64,000 nucleotides of DNA from Diphasiastrum complanatum (GCA_029204225.1 CM055094.1:27824107-27888106); one strand, 5' to 3'. Counted from the stretch's first letter, positions 1-11,949 are shown. Notes: generated from the letters alone by a model not told the origin. Numbers and translations: made by a program.

Positions 1-865
1 ACTGTGGGGAATGTTTATTGATGGAATATGCTAAGAGTTGAAGCATGTAACCTCGACTTTGATAAGGTGAAAGTCATTGCTCTTCTTTATAAATCTTGTG
101 CTTAATTCAGGAGTAATCCCACACATTCCAAAACATATATGGCCTTTATTGGCCATAGATGATCTGCAGAATTCTCAGTCTTGCACCAAGTCAAAGTTAG
201 GCCACATTGTCAATTCGAGTAACCATTGGACGACTTATCTTTTGCTACATAAAAGTTGATTTTCAAGTTTTCTCATAGTGCAATATTCCCTTTCTTCTAT
301 CACATGATCGTTGAGTCCCTAAACCCTGGAACCTCAGTCTGGATTGGTGTTGGAGAAGCTCGCTTCGAACATGAAAAGCATTTTGAAGGCCTTCATGCCT
401 TGTTTATCTTTTTAGGAATGGCAGCTAAAAAAGAAACACTACATAATGTGTATATGAGTTGAATTTTAGAATTAAATTGAAAAAAAAGGGTACTCAACTC
501 AACAATCAATAGTTGGAAACATGTTGAATTCTAAAAGCTAAATGCTTGATGCTAACTAATGCCCTATCACAACATTATTCTTATGGTGCAAATTACGGTA
601 TTATGCTTGTCTTGTAGACACTTAGCTATATCAATTATAAGACTAGCAAGCATACACTATCAGATTGGTGATTCCAGTGCCATTAGATAGGTTCAAATTC
701 TCGTGAGCTTTAATTGGTGGCATGAGGTAAAAGTCTATTGTAAATGATTTGTCATAGTGGCTTATAACATTAGAGGTTAGTAAAATTATCAAATTTAGAA
801 ATTTGAAAGTGGGAATGCTTCAAGAGATTCAAGGCATTGGCTGAGATCCAAACATTTAGGAGGCT
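1..865. other. Unassigned DNA, no recognisable gene
   Basis: AT-rich sequence with only short open frames (for example 77-259 and 256-462, both plus strand) that I do not recognise. It leads directly into a Copia gag fragment at 866, so part may be old retrotransposon sequence, but no LTR end, primer site or domain is visible. Confidence 0.5.
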
Positions 866-1066
866 TTGCAAGGAGTGCTAATGGTTGAAGAATCAAGGCA
901 TGAGAACAAGCTATTAAGGATGGAGACGTTATCACTAAACCATAATGGTGATGGCAAAGCTCTTTTTGCCAAGCACAAAGGGAGGAGCAAAAAGCAGCAA
1001 CAACACTTCTCCAAGGACAAAGCAAAAGATAAAGAACAAGATGGAGATAGGGTTGCTTGCTTTTGA
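866..1066 (+). pseudogene. Copia gag fragment (end of UBN2-like region)
   Basis: The translation contains the segments LQGVLMVEESRHENKLLRM and FAKHKGRSKKQQQHF. The same segments occur in the larger Copia copy at 5450-5620 and in the minus-strand copy near 18600. In the family this is the junction between the UBN2-type capsid region and the basic linker before the zinc knuckle. Here the frame stops just after the basic linker, no zinc knuckle or protease follows, and no LTR is visible. It is an isolated scrap of the family found at 4978-6540. Confidence 0.75.
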
Positions 1067-1820
1067 AAAACCATGAAAGTACTCCCCTATATGGTTTATT
1101 AGCATACATACCTAGATCCAAAATTAGGGTTTTCGCTAAAACGTTCTTAGACAACATGGACATGCATAAGATACATGATTTTTTACATAAGGATTAGTAT
1201 GTCATGGATTTGTCCTAATACTTTAGTAAAAAATCTTTGCATTCTCTAATAATTTGTAGACTAAACCTATCCCTAACGTAGTCCGACCTACCATGGATTG
1301 ACTTAGACATTCTTGGAAAGCATGGATATGCTTAGGACGTCGTGTAGCGATACATAACCAGTGTTGCATAAGCAAATGGGTGTAAGGATACCTTTTAGCC
1401 ATATTGAAATATATACAATTAAAACTTTACATACATTGTTTAAATACGATATGAAATGATATGGATCAATCGCGCATATATTGATTAGCATGGCATAAGC
1501 CCCGATACGGTGATATTAGGGCTTGGACTATTGCTACGTATCTATACGATGTTTGGGAAGACTCGACTATGATTTATAAACGCCATTTATGATGTTAAAT
1601 AGTGTAGCTTCTTTTGGACATGGATAACAACTTACGCTACAACTATGACACCTGTCTTCTCCACTATACCAACTCATGTGGTTTTGTGTTGTGAGATAGT
1701 GGCAGGTATGAACTGGACGTCTTGAAAGCGGTTATGCTTTATAATGCTTTTTTAGTACTCTATATACTTTTCAACTTTATTTAACCTTGTTGGAATATGA
1801 ATAGAGGCTTCAAAGGTTTT

Positions 1821-1822
<2 letters not shown>
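1067..1822. other. Unassigned DNA
   Basis: No gene, LTR end or RNA gene is recognisable. The only notable point is that the stretch ends at the (TC)n tract that borders the LINE fragment. Confidence 0.5.

Positions 1823-1902
<80 letters not shown>
1823..1902 (+). repeat. (TC)40 microsatellite at the 5' junction of a LINE copy
   Basis: A perfect TC dinucleotide run of 80 bp. LINE-derived sequence starts immediately after it, and a second CT run follows the LINE 3' end at 2935, so the LINE copy is framed by the same dinucleotide in the same orientation. Any ORFs read through this run are artefacts. Confidence 0.97.
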
Positions 1903-1905
<3 letters not shown>

Positions 1906-2931
1906 TCACCTTCAGATTCAGGGATACCGGCTATCATGGTTTTCTCAAGCATCACACTTCCTCATGGAAGCATTTGGTATCACTATCACTGATCTCCCTT
2001 TGGGTACACACCAGTACATTAGACATTTTTTATACAGAGCATATCTCAACCGTACCTGGCATCACCAGTTGGGGGCTAAACCTTACTACTACCAGACTTA
2101 CTTTTTAGAGCAGGATGCCACTGGTGTTCCAGTTTTACCTCACTATTTGTCTTCCGGACTATCACACGGTCTTCGTTCCACTTTGGGACAATTTAGAGTC
2201 TCCTCACATCATTTGGCTATTGAGACAGGCAGATTCCAGGGTACACCATGAGAGGAGAGACTATGCCTGCTGTGTTCCCTACATGAGATAGAGTCCGAGG
2301 AGCATTTCATCTTCAGATGTCCCATATATTATGAGATTAGAGGGAGATATCATTGTTTATTCTGTGACATGACTACTACACTCAGAGCACTGATGGAATA
2401 TGAGGACTCTCGCTATGTCGCACTTATGCTACGAGAGATGGTCTTGTTGTGCCTAGATATGTACTAGTCAGCTCATCAGCTACATCCTAGCTCTCAGGCT
2501 CAGATTATGTCTTTCTTCACCAGGAGACGGACACGGCCCGACGACGACGACATACCACATCACCGATGTCAGAGATAGTGTATCACTCATAGTCATGCAG
2601 CAGTTCACACTTGTCACCTTGTTACGAGAGCACACAGTTTTTACCCTCCTAGACGACGTCAGCGACGGTCCATACCTCCTAATATAGCTCGTATTACGTC
2701 TTTTTCAGCAGCAGCACTATCTAACACTATCTGATATCACTCTACTCTTGGCAGCTATTCTTGCTCCCACTTATGGACAGTTGGCAATTTGTAGTTTACA
2801 GTTATATTACTCATTTCTCATTTATGCATAGTTTTCTTGGAGACGTTTATATACGCTCCCATGGTTTTCACATACTTGACATGTACTCCTTTTGGTCTTA
2901 TATGCCTTTTGGCATGGAAAAGACATTAATG

Positions 2932-2934
<3 letters not shown>
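1903..2934 (+). pseudogene. 5'-truncated LINE copy (ORF2 C-terminus and 3' UTR)
   Basis: The frame 1964-2251 and its continuation to about 2460 match the C-terminal part of the LINE ORF2 on the minus strand at 48550-49430. Shared segments include LGQFRVSSHQLAIE-like and EEHFIFRCP-like stretches, the latter part of a C-x2-C...H-x4-C zinc motif typical of non-LTR ORF2 tails. The 3' UTR (about 2840-2934) aligns closely with the reverse complement of 48361-48460, ending in GGCATGGAAAAGACATTAAT followed by GAAG. A TGA and other stops interrupt the frame. The copy is 5' truncated at about 1903, right at the (TC)n border. There is no poly(A) tail; a CT run follows instead. Confidence 0.88.

Positions 2935-3025
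<91 letters not shown>
2935..3025 (+). repeat. (CT)n tail of the LINE copy
   Basis: A 91-bp perfect CT run directly after the LINE 3' UTR. It occupies the place where a poly(A) tail would be in most LINEs. The related minus-strand LINE has CTTT and CT repeats at the same point. Confidence 0.95.
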
Positions 3026-3028
<3 letters not shown>

Positions 3029-3402
3029 GTGGAATACGAGAAAGCTCTTGTACACGACTAAGTAATTTTGTTCAACTCTCTTAAGATCAACACAAACAGG
3101 TAAAATACTCACATTTTATTAATATTTGGGATATAAAACATGGTACAGTCATGTCTTTGATATTTCTTTCTTATTTTTTAATAATTAATTATAAATTAAA
3201 ACCATTTGATTGACCAATAGAGATGTACAAAGCTAGTATTATGTTGAAGCATACTACAATATTGTACCGATTGGCATGGAAAAAAAAGATAAAGTAACCA
3301 CTTTTCAAAAACTTTCAGAGACTATTATTTGAGAGGACATATCATTAACAAAAAAAAAATTTGTAAAGCAATATACATGTTATAATTGAAAGAAAAAGGG
3401 GT

Positions 3403-3425
3403 GGGGGGGGGGGGGGGGGGGGGGG
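3403..3425 (+). repeat. G23 homopolymer
   Basis: Uninterrupted run of 23 G residues on the plus strand. Such runs are unstable and may be misassembled. Confidence 0.95.
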
Positions 3426-3906
3426 ACCACTATGCTATAGGAGGTGTGAGTATGCATGCACAATTTAGTTGCACTAGAAACTTTGTAGAGTGCTTTTGAT
3501 AAGCATCAAAGACTTGTCACAAGCATTTATTAGTGGCCTTATCTTTTAAAGTTTCAATGTGCAATAAGATTCTCAAGTTGAATATACTTACAATGAATGA
3601 AATCTTTTGAGCTGTATTGAGGTTGACTTCTAAGAGGATCATTCATTTATTAAGTCAAAAAGTCCGTTTTATGGTGTATCAATTGTGGACTTCACTTACA
3701 ATTAAAAGCTACATCATATACTACTTAGGAATAAGCGATGAGGACTTTTGTAAAATTGGAAAATGCCCTCGATAAAAATTTAGAATGGATTTGTCACTGG
3801 AATAATGGCATACTACAAAACTTTCTCCATGTGTGGATTTTTTTAATGTTTAATTCTCATTGATAAAAAATGGATCATGTGAAAAAATCATTTTCTTAAA
3901 GTTTGC

Positions 3907-3908
<2 letters not shown>

Positions 3909-3997
<89 letters not shown>
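3909..3997 (+). repeat. (GA)n microsatellite
   Basis: Perfect GA run of 89 bp. No LINE sequence is recognisable on either side, unlike the runs at 1823-3025 and 53552-53594, so it can serve as an unoccupied example of the same motif. Confidence 0.95.
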
Positions 3998-3998
<1 letters not shown>

Positions 3999-4977
3999 AT
4001 AGTTCCTTGACAAAGCAAGCCTAAACCCTTTGAGGTCCTTATTCATAATCCAACAAGGTGAAACACAAAGTTCATCCAATACTTAAAAAAGCACCATACA
4101 TCATAACCTATTTCAAGACATCCATCTAGCACCTGCCAGATCTCACAACACAAAAATCGCACAAGTCAATAAAGTGGGAAAGACGGGTGTCATAGTTGAA
4201 TGTCGGTTGTTATCCATGTCCAAAACAAGCTATCCCATTTAACATATGTGAAAAATTGGCAAAAATCTAGCTTGGCAATTTCATGTCTTTTATGTTAATG
4301 AGTACATTTCACATGCGTGGATCATGTTCCCACATGTGTAAAATAGTTTGTCATAGCTTTAGGGGTTTCATAACATTTTTATGTCAACCTTCTTTGTGTA
4401 GAATTGTGATAGGGCCAAAAATTGGCATAGATGGCAAATTGGCAAAATCCACATGTGATGCCTCTATTGAGCCAAAAGTGAGTTGTGATGCAATCTTGAG
4501 CTAGATAGGCATGTGAATAGGGTTTTGACACTTGTGATAATGTAATTTGATGAGTGATGAAGTCAAAGTGTTGGCCTTGGTCAAGGGGTCCAATAGGAAT
4601 CAAAAAATCTTCAAGAGGAGTCCAAAGAGGCTATGATTAGGGGCCCAATAGCATGCAAGGAGGGATCTCCGCGAATTTTATATGTACTTCTCCTTCCAAT
4701 CATTATGCATGTTGAGTTTCTGAGTCAAACTTGGGAATTGTGAGATTTGCTTGTTTCCTATTCTCTCTCTACCCGATTTCTAATTAGCTCTATTCTCTCT
4801 CTACCTGAGGAGAGGAGCTTAATTTTACTTAGTTTTTTTCAAGGATCTCTTTGTTTCAAGTATATGTACTTTGGTTATCAACATATGCATCTATCTTGGT
4901 AGTACACCTTTCAAGGATCCTGTAGTGAGAGAGAAGCAACATTTTAGTGTCTCATCACAAGGAGTCTTCACTATTAC

Positions 4978-6540
4978 ATGGCATCTATGGGTTCCTACCT
5001 ATTGGAATCTAGTGAAAGACTATCTACCTCCAACTATTGGAATCTATGGGTTCCTACTATTGGAATCTAGTGAAAGACTATCTACCTCCAACTATTCTAT
5101 TTGGAAGGTTAGAATGGAGTCAATCTTGATACTCCAAGATGTGATGGACATTGTACTTGGGATTGAGGAGGAGCCTCAAGTCCTTCAAGAAGTACAAAAG
5201 TACAAGAAGAGAGCTAGGATGGCTCTCCACCTTATCAAGATGAATGTCTCTAATGAGATTTTGAGAGAGATTGTGATTGCAACTCGGCCAAGCAAGCTTG
5301 GAAGAGTGAAAGATACTCATAGGGAGCTTGCTTGTATTGGAGGATCCATAAATCAAAGTGAGCTAGTCCAAGTCATACTTAATGGCTTGAGAGATGAGTA
5401 TGAGAACCTTGTCCAATCCTATACCATCAAGGAGGAGCTACCTACTTTGGAGGCTTTGCAAGGAGTGCTAATGGCTGAAGAATCAAGGCATGAAAACAAG
5501 CTATTAAGGATGGACAAATTGTCACTCATCATAATGGTGAAGACACAGTTTTATTTGCCAAGCACAAAGATAGGAGCAAGAAGCAACACCAACACTTCTC
5601 TAAGGACAAAGCAAAAGACCAAGATGAAGAGGATGATGATTCCTCTCAAAATTCTACTTCAAAGAAGAAGAAAAAATATGTCAAGTGCTTATTTTGTAGC
5701 AAGATGGGCCACTATGCCACCAATTGCTTCAAGAAGAAGAATCAATTCAGGCAAGCCAACATCTCTCATGAGAAAGAAGACTTTATTGCAAGTGATGGAG
5801 AATGCTCACTTATGGCATCAAAATTCTCCTCTTCCACCCTCAAGATGGATGACTCTTGGTATACATATGTGTAACTCCAAGGATTCCTTTTCAACTATTA
5901 TGCCTTGTGGAGGAATCAAGAAGTCCATATATATTGCAAGTGATCAAGAGTGCAAAATTGAAGGAGTAGGGACTATTCCCTTTAAGCTTGCATCATCAAA
6001 AGTTCTATCTCTTCAAGAGGTTCTTTTTGTTCCCAAGATTACAAAGAATCTTATAAGTGTTGGCAAATTACTTGATGGTGGTCTTGATGTCAATTTTCAT
6101 ATTGACAATTGTGTGACAAGAAGGATGGTGAGATCCTTGCATGTGGATCTAGATATGAAGGCATCTACAAATTGAACACAAGAGAGAGTGCAAAATCTCT
6201 TGATGTTGCTTATGTATCCAAGTCTTCAAAGGAGGATGATCACACAAGATGCACATTTCTTCTTTCCTCAAAATTTATGGTGCATTGAAGATCAAAGCTT
6301 TGAGGAGTGATGGAGCTCTTGGAGGAAATACACCATATGAAGTATTATTCAATAAGCCTAAGGTTGATTACCTTAGTGTCTTTGGAGGTTCTTGCTTTGC
6401 ACATATTCCCTTGGAAACAAGGAGGAAGGATGATGCAAGCTCATGGATCATGGTTGGATGCTTATCCACCAAGGAGGCCTATAATCTCTATTTCAAAAGT
6501 GATTGAGAGTGAAAATGTCATACTTTATGAGGATCTACAT
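4978..6540 (+). pseudogene. Copia-type gag-protease-integrase remnant
   Basis: Gag probably starts at ATG 4978 (MASMGSYLLESSERLS...), because this frame reaches the conserved YSIWKVRMESI segment once a local duplication is allowed for. UBN2-type capsid text follows (KRARMALHLIKMNVSNEI; ELVQVILNGL), with about 60 codons missing near 5270 compared with the minus-strand copy at 18900. A zinc knuckle (CLFCSKMGHYATNC) is present but out of frame. Next come a protease region (KSIYIASDQE, LFVPKITKNLISV) lacking a clear DSGA, then an integrase C-terminal piece (NTPYEVLFNKP, FGGSCFAHIP) that has lost the catalytic core. No reverse transcriptase follows. Several frameshifts and deletions make this a dead, non-autonomous copy. 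Confidence 0.85.
4981..5096 (+). repeat. 58-bp tandem duplication in Copia gag start
   Basis: Two adjacent copies of a unit containing TCTATGGGTTCCTAC and GAAAGACTATCTACCTCCAA. They differ by one base (CCTA versus CTA), so the duplication shifts the gag reading frame. The single-copy reading gives the expected gag N-terminus. Confidence 0.85.
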
Positions 6541-6788
6541 TCAACCTTGGAAGGGGCCGAGCTCAAGGCATCTCAAGATGCATCTCAATTCATATCTATT
6601 GAAGATTATCAAGACTTGAGGTTTGAGGAGGAGCCTCCTCAATATATCATTTCAAGGGGATTTTCAAGATGGATGGCCAAGTCTTTGCGGCTTATCTTTT
6701 ATGGTAAAGAGAGGCAAGTTTCAGATGGTATCCACTTTACATTCTCACTTGTGCTTCTCTTCCATTACTTGATGTACTATCTTGCTTT

Positions 6789-7460
6789 ATGGAGATTACT
6801 ACATCTCAACGTTCAAGAGAGGCAATACTAGTTTTGTATGATGCCTACGATATGGACATATTTCTTGTCATGAAAGGCTTAGATAAGTTTCCAGAGTTCT
6901 TTGAAAGCAAGAGATTGTGTTTTCAAAAGTATGCTCTTGGATTTAGTAAGGCCAAGATTGAGCTTGTTGCTCAAAATTTGAAAAATCATGTTTTTACATG
7001 TTTTGAGGCATGTTGTAAACTTCTCTTGAGATTAAGTGAAGCATCCAAAGAGGACACTTACATCCTTGAGCAAGTATTTAGCCTCAAGAATATCAAGATC
7101 TTATTTCATATCAAGATTAGATCCATCATGGATATAGTTCATTGTATGTGGACTAGTCAAGCTAGAAAGCATAGTCTTGATGATCATCATTTTTTCATAG
7201 CTTATGATCTTGATCTTTATGATCCTTATGAGGCCTGGAAGCCTCGGATTTCTCGATTTATGGTGCAGCCATCATGCAAGTGGAGCTTTCAAATCAAAGA
7301 CCATTATCAAGCATGGAGGAAGCACATGAATATGATTTCATTTTGGCCACATAAAATGTTCTTGCAGATTAAAGTCATAATTTTGTGTACCATGTTTTTA
7401 CCCTCGACTGGGGGGTTGTCATCGTATTTAAATTTTAATATTCAACTAATTTTTATCTAG
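6789..7460 (+). other. Unidentified 223-codon open frame inside Copia remnant
   Basis: An open frame that is long for this AT-rich stretch, located where the Copia reverse transcriptase and RNase H should be. I see no RT motif (no YVDD), no zinc motif and no signal peptide. The product would be rich in Lys, Phe and His. A purine run ending in GGGGGG at 7409-7415, followed by TTGTCATCG, could be the element's polypurine tract and 3' LTR start, which would place this frame just inside the element. It may be chance, a captured sequence or a decayed pol. Confidence 0.3.
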
Positions 7461-8045
7461 CAAACACCTTACACTTTCAAAAGGTAAATTCATAAAGACT
7501 TGCATACCAATTTTTATGTTGCACATAAATTTCACTATAATGTTAGGAGGTTTGCATTATTCTTAGAGAAGAAATATAACGTTTAAAGTTTTGAGAGGTA
7601 TTTGAAAAATATTGTAAGTAGAGTAGTTGTGGCATATGTTTTTTTGGGAAGAACTCCCACAATGGAGACTATAAAAACTGTGTGAATTTTTTTGGGGCCA
7701 TGCGTGCTAAATTCTTAACATTGGAAAAAAAAATGCTAAATTTTTGGATGTCCAGAAAGTTTGATGTGCATGACTTTGAGATATTTGAAGCTCAAACATC
7801 AAAAGAAGAATGAGATATTCTGAGCACCTTATACGACATGAGAGACGTAAGCTTGAAGTTACACCTCAGGAAAAAAAAATTCTCTCTCAAAAAGATAGAC
7901 ATTGATTCGCTATAGACTCACATTAAGTAGTTCAAGAACCTCCTACAATCTACGTAAGAAAACTAGGTGATGATCATCATGACATACTTAGATATAACTC
8001 TAGCTATCTAGAGTTATATCTATGTTGATGTAGCCAGAGAAGAAG
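7461..8045. other. Unassigned DNA
   Basis: No gene recognised. The left part may belong to a decayed 3' LTR that begins near 7416. Confidence 0.4.
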
Positions 8046-8700
8046 ATGTTTTGTAATTACTACAAACATACCAATCACAAGATTCAAGATCGCATAATAC
8101 TGAAGACCAAGAACAACGCGAAGAAGCAATTGAATCAACAAACAAATGTAGAGGTTGAGACATCTCAAGTGACAGCTCGGGACGTGGATAAAGATGCATT
8201 CATGGTCGACCATCAAAAAGCACAAAACATGACAGTGCTTGGTTTCTCGATTTTGGAGACCAATAAAAAATTTCTAGTCCTATACACCTTGCAATGTTCG
8301 AAGATTCATCCAGCTCAGTGACAAAAGCACACATGCTATCGAAGGTAAAGGCACCGTAAGATTAGGCTTCTAGAATGATCAGTTCAAGTTACTCTCTAAA
8401 GTCTTTTATGTAGCTGATCTTTCTACAAACCTACTTTCTATTAGCAAAATTACTGATCTATGACATAGAGTAGAATTTGAAACTGTATGTCAAATTATCG
8501 ATATGAGAAATAAGATCCTAGCACTCGAAAAGAGACGGAGATATTTATATAGGTTGAGTCATTGTTGTTCTACTACAGATCAAGCTTTAAATACTTATGT
8601 TCATGTTAATAAAGGACTAATTTGGCACTACAGACGTGGGCACTTGATTTCGAACATGTCTAGACAATCGTTATTTCATGTGCCAATCTTAGCATTCAAA
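8046..8700 (+). pseudogene. Copia zinc-knuckle to GAG-pre-integrase fragment
   Basis: The frame at 8046 opens with CNYYKHTNHKIQD, a Copia CCHC knuckle with its last Cys missing, and a basic NNAKKQ tail. After frame changes the text reads FYVADLSTNLLSISKI (end of the protease region). From 8503 it reads LIWHYRRGHLISNMSRQSL, which resembles the GAG-pre-integrase domain with its H-x3-H start (WHxRxGH). Integrase catalytic core and RT are absent. This is a different Copia family from the one at 4978. Confidence 0.7.
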
Positions 8701-8810
8701 TATCTAATCCATTCATTAACATCAAATTATAATGGAAATGCAAGAAATCAAGAAAATAAGCCAAAAATCAAGAAAATAGACAAATGTAGCAAAACTTCAC
8801 CAAATTAGGC

Positions 8811-9230
8811 AAAGTAAGGTTCCATTATTGATGAATGGAGATCATTAAAAGGATAGGGGCCTGATTCTAGAGCATGATCATAGCTCTCGTGTGATTTTAG
8901 GCACATGAACCACTTTCTCCATCAAGAAAGCTCTCAAAGAGAAGCTCCAAGATCTCTTAAAACTCAAAATTACAAAATGAACAATGGCCTCCAAAATTAG
9001 ATGACCTCAGCTATTTATAGTGGTTATTGTGCCTCTGCTATAAGTTTGGGGGCTTATTTGTCTTATTTGGGCCTTACAACCATTATTACAAGTCTGCTAG
9101 TCACAAATCGAGGTTGTTCGAGCCACTTTATTAACTGTCCTACTGACTAGTTCTAATCTAATTTAGCTCCATGGCTATATTTGGTAATTCATTAATAAGC
9201 TCATGGGCTAATTACATGCAGCACATGACA
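8811..9230 (-). mobile_element. 3' LTR of a minus-strand Gypsy-type element (left limit uncertain)
   Basis: On the minus strand a polypurine tract (AAAGTAGGGGGAG, 9231-9243) is followed by TGTCATGTGCTGC, the usual layout of tract plus LTR start. The LTR outer end is not certain because no second LTR of this family was found; 8811 is only an approximate limit after the preceding Copia scrap. Confidence 0.55.
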
Positions 9231-9245
9231 CTCCCCCTACTTTAA

Positions 9246-10650
9246 GCATTTTTGCCCTCAAAAAAGAAGACCATGTAGTCCTTTGCTGAGTGCCATGTTT
9301 CGTGAATCCTTTGGCATAGTCGAAAAGTATTTGGCCACCTTGAATAAGAAACATCTTTCTTGTATTATTCTTGTCAGTAGCCAGGATGGATAACTCTTCA
9401 TCAAGACACCTCTGTTTAGATGCTACCAGACGGAATCTCGTATTATATGCCTTCACTGAACAGTTTGTTCTAGCATATACCAAGAGTTCATATAATAATC
9501 TATAAATATTTATGCACAAAACTCTTTGAAATCGTTCCATGACTTTGGTTCATACTTTGGATAACGTAATACTTCTTGCCACCAATCATAGACATTTCCT
9601 CAAAAATAAGATATTGCCGTTATAATTTTGCCCTTTTCAGAGAGCGAATTTAGATGAAGTTTTTATCCATGATAGATAACCAGTCATCAATATGTAAAGA
9701 ACTCATTTCTCCATCAAAGGTTGGTATGTTCTCAAAAGGAACATCATCAAGATTTTGTTGAATATTGATTTGTTGACATTGAGTTGTCTCTGACGACCTG
9801 CTCACAACATTGTAACAAGAACTAGGAATGATCGCTATGCTCCCATAACTAGTATTGCATCTTGTTTGTAACCCATTAATTCCAACAATTGGTTTAAAAT
9901 CCATAATGGAAGCATCTTATGTTTGCATGAGTACAAAGAGAAGATTGGTATTCAAAATTATCTTCTTCAACTTCGTATTGTTCGGAACCAAGTTCGTTAT
10001 CATCGTTGTAGTCTCCATCCTCACCGATGTAGTGACTGGGATGCAGTTATGTCTCTTGACAATGTAATCTTTTGTTGTACACGTTGTGGACCGTTGGATC
10101 TTCTTCATCATAATCACAAATTTCAGGGACATCATTGTTGACCTGTAGGTTCATATTGGTCATCATGTTGCCATTCAGATTGATTATGATCCTCATAATC
10201 AATAATGTTATACTCGGTTTCATCTGGGCCATCGTTATATTCGTGTGCATTCCCAATCATCTAGTTGACAATGATGATCCCCATCGGAATATTGCTCATG
10301 CTCATCTGCATCATCCCATTGTTGATCATCTTGTTGACAATCGCCACCATCAGCATATTGTTGATCATCCTGTTGACAATCGCCAACATCATCACATTCC
10401 TCCTCATCTTGTTGACGATCATCACCACCATCATCATACCAGTCACCTTGGTTATCCTACTCATAATCATTACCATCTCATTGATCTTCATAGTCAAACA
10501 TATATTCATTATCAATGTCCGTGGTATAATGACATGCAATCTATGGGTTATGGGTCCACAAAACTGAATGGTTTCTATGTAACAAAGCTGGAGTATGAAA
10601 CACCCTCCAAAATCACCCATAACAGAACAATATATCAAAGTTGAATTCAT
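9246..10650 (-). pseudogene. Gypsy-type gag with acidic Asp/Gln-rich N-terminal extension
   Basis: Reading minus, the frame ending at 9650 contains PFENIPTFDGEMSSLHIDDW, resembling the start of a Retrotrans_gag domain. The frame at 9208-9540 contains NCSVKAYNTRFRLV, as in the middle of such a domain. Upstream (10650 to about 9905), pieces in more than one frame encode very acidic text such as DGDCQQDDQQWDDADEHEQ and DGDYNDDNELGSEQYEVEED. These read like an N-terminal extension of the gag. Protease, RT and integrase are missing: the gag runs almost straight into the polypurine tract and LTR, so the element lost its pol by internal deletion. Several frame breaks are present. Confidence 0.6.
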
Positions 10651-11279
10651 AATGACTTGGATGTTGCATCATTTTTCAGGGCCAATGGATATTCAAGTTT
10701 GTGCATCGATGGAGTAGTATTTTACTGTTTCAAACTTTTGAATCGGAAAAAAATGTTCCATGCCATAGAGAAAGACGTGGAGGTGTCAAAGGGCACGACG
10801 GAACAACCAGACATCCGCGAAGCTGCAAAAAGGGTGGTCTGCAGGTTTGCTATTCATGCAGCACTGATTATATTGTGGGTAATGAAGATTAGATGAGAAT
10901 CTATCAAAGACTTATCAAATCAAGTCAATTTTGACTATTTTTGGACAATAAAATGGCTAAAACTTGTAATTTTCTCTTGATGATTGTTCAAGACATGCAA
11001 AACACCTTTAAAGGGCTTGAATCTAGACTCAATTATTAGATTTAATGACACAAAGTCAAATCCAATCAATTGCATACTAACATTGATGCTTTTGCATATA
11101 TCTAGAATCAAATTCATCAAGATCTATTACTATGAATTTTGATATATCTTAGCAAAAATGAAAATTATTTTTGGGTGAAAACCCATGTGAACAGTATGGA
11201 ATTAGGCCTTGATCAAGTTTGATCCACAAATTTCCATCCAATCATCCAACTTCTACTTGGCCCTCCAATACTAGCTTTT
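10651..11279. other. Unassigned DNA between two LTR elements
   Basis: It would hold the 5' LTR of the Gypsy-type element to the left, but no repeat of 8811-9230 is visible. A 79-codon open frame (10657-10896, plus) is not recognised. Confidence 0.4.
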
Positions 11280-11939
11280 TGTGAAAAAATATGAATCACT
11301 AAGATCCAATTAGGTCCCCTTAATCTTTGGTTATGAATGTCAACACATCTAGCACATTGACAATGTAGAAATCTAATATCAACTATACAAAAGTGATGTA
11401 AACTCAATAAGATCTTGATCAAATGTCAAATATATGATAAAATGAAGTTACTTTCCATACAATAACTGTAAGGTACTGTATTTTACACGTGTGGATCCAA
11501 TACATAACATAAAATTGCATTCTACACGCAAGATTGCATAATATCAACACTATAATGCAAAAATGGATATATGAGCCCAAAGAGAACTCATGTATAAGCA
11601 AGAATGAGGTGAGAGAGAGAGAATGATTCTCTTCCCACGTGTGTACATCTATTTATAATAGATTCATGACCACTTTTGAATTTGGTTTCCCTCCATAGAA
11701 ACTTCTAGATCAAAAATCCTACTGAAAATATGCACTAGATTCAATGAATCAAACATTCAAATTTGAATCTTCCAAACTCGACCTTCTAACTTTTTCACAC
11801 TTTCCAAAAGTGGTAACTCAAATGAACTTAGACTACAATAACTTTCATAAAGTTTATCTCTAAGTCTAAAATGCATATTGGCTTAGCAAATATTGACAAT
11901 CAACCAAAAATATGACTAAAGTAGTTGAAATTTCGCACA
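11280..11939 (-). mobile_element. 3' LTR of non-autonomous Copia-type element
   Basis: Plus-strand ends are TGTGAAAAAATATG...TTTCGCACA, giving TGTG/CACA terminal repeats. Positions 11280-11443 are repeated nearly exactly at 14515-14678, the partial 5' LTR. The inner end abuts a minus-strand polypurine tract (GAAAAGGGAG, 11940-11949). Length is 660 bp. Confidence 0.8.
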
Positions 11940-11949
11940 CTCCCTTTTC
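11940..11949 (-). other. Polypurine tract
   Basis: Minus-strand purine run GAAAAGGGAG directly next to the TGTG start of the 3' LTR, as needed for plus-strand DNA priming. Confidence 0.6.

Larger units (their letters stand above)
3026..4977. other. Unassigned DNA with simple repeats; probably upstream part of a Copia
   Basis: Contains a G23 run and a (GA)n run, listed separately. The stretch from about 4190 to 4860 lies where the 5' LTR of the Copia at 4978 should be. A weak primer-site-like string, TTGGTTATCAACAT, occurs near 4870. I could not find matching LTR ends, so the LTR is not called. Confidence 0.4.

Noticed and set aside
1752-2108. Ser-Leu and Arg-Glu repeat open frames across the CT/GA runs (also at 2761-3112, 3888-4079, 39632-39998, 40450-40509, 53427-53701)
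   Set aside because: These are dinucleotide microsatellites, which are open in every frame; no coding signal lies outside the repeat.
6789-7460. Retroviral envelope-like ORF in a Copia element
   Set aside because: No signal peptide or transmembrane segment is apparent, so I list it only as unidentified.
10135-10644. His-rich 169-codon frame on the plus strand (NRHHQHIVDHPVDNRQHHH)
   Set aside because: It is the complement of the acidic gag extension read on the minus strand, which joins to gag homology; the plus frame has no support.
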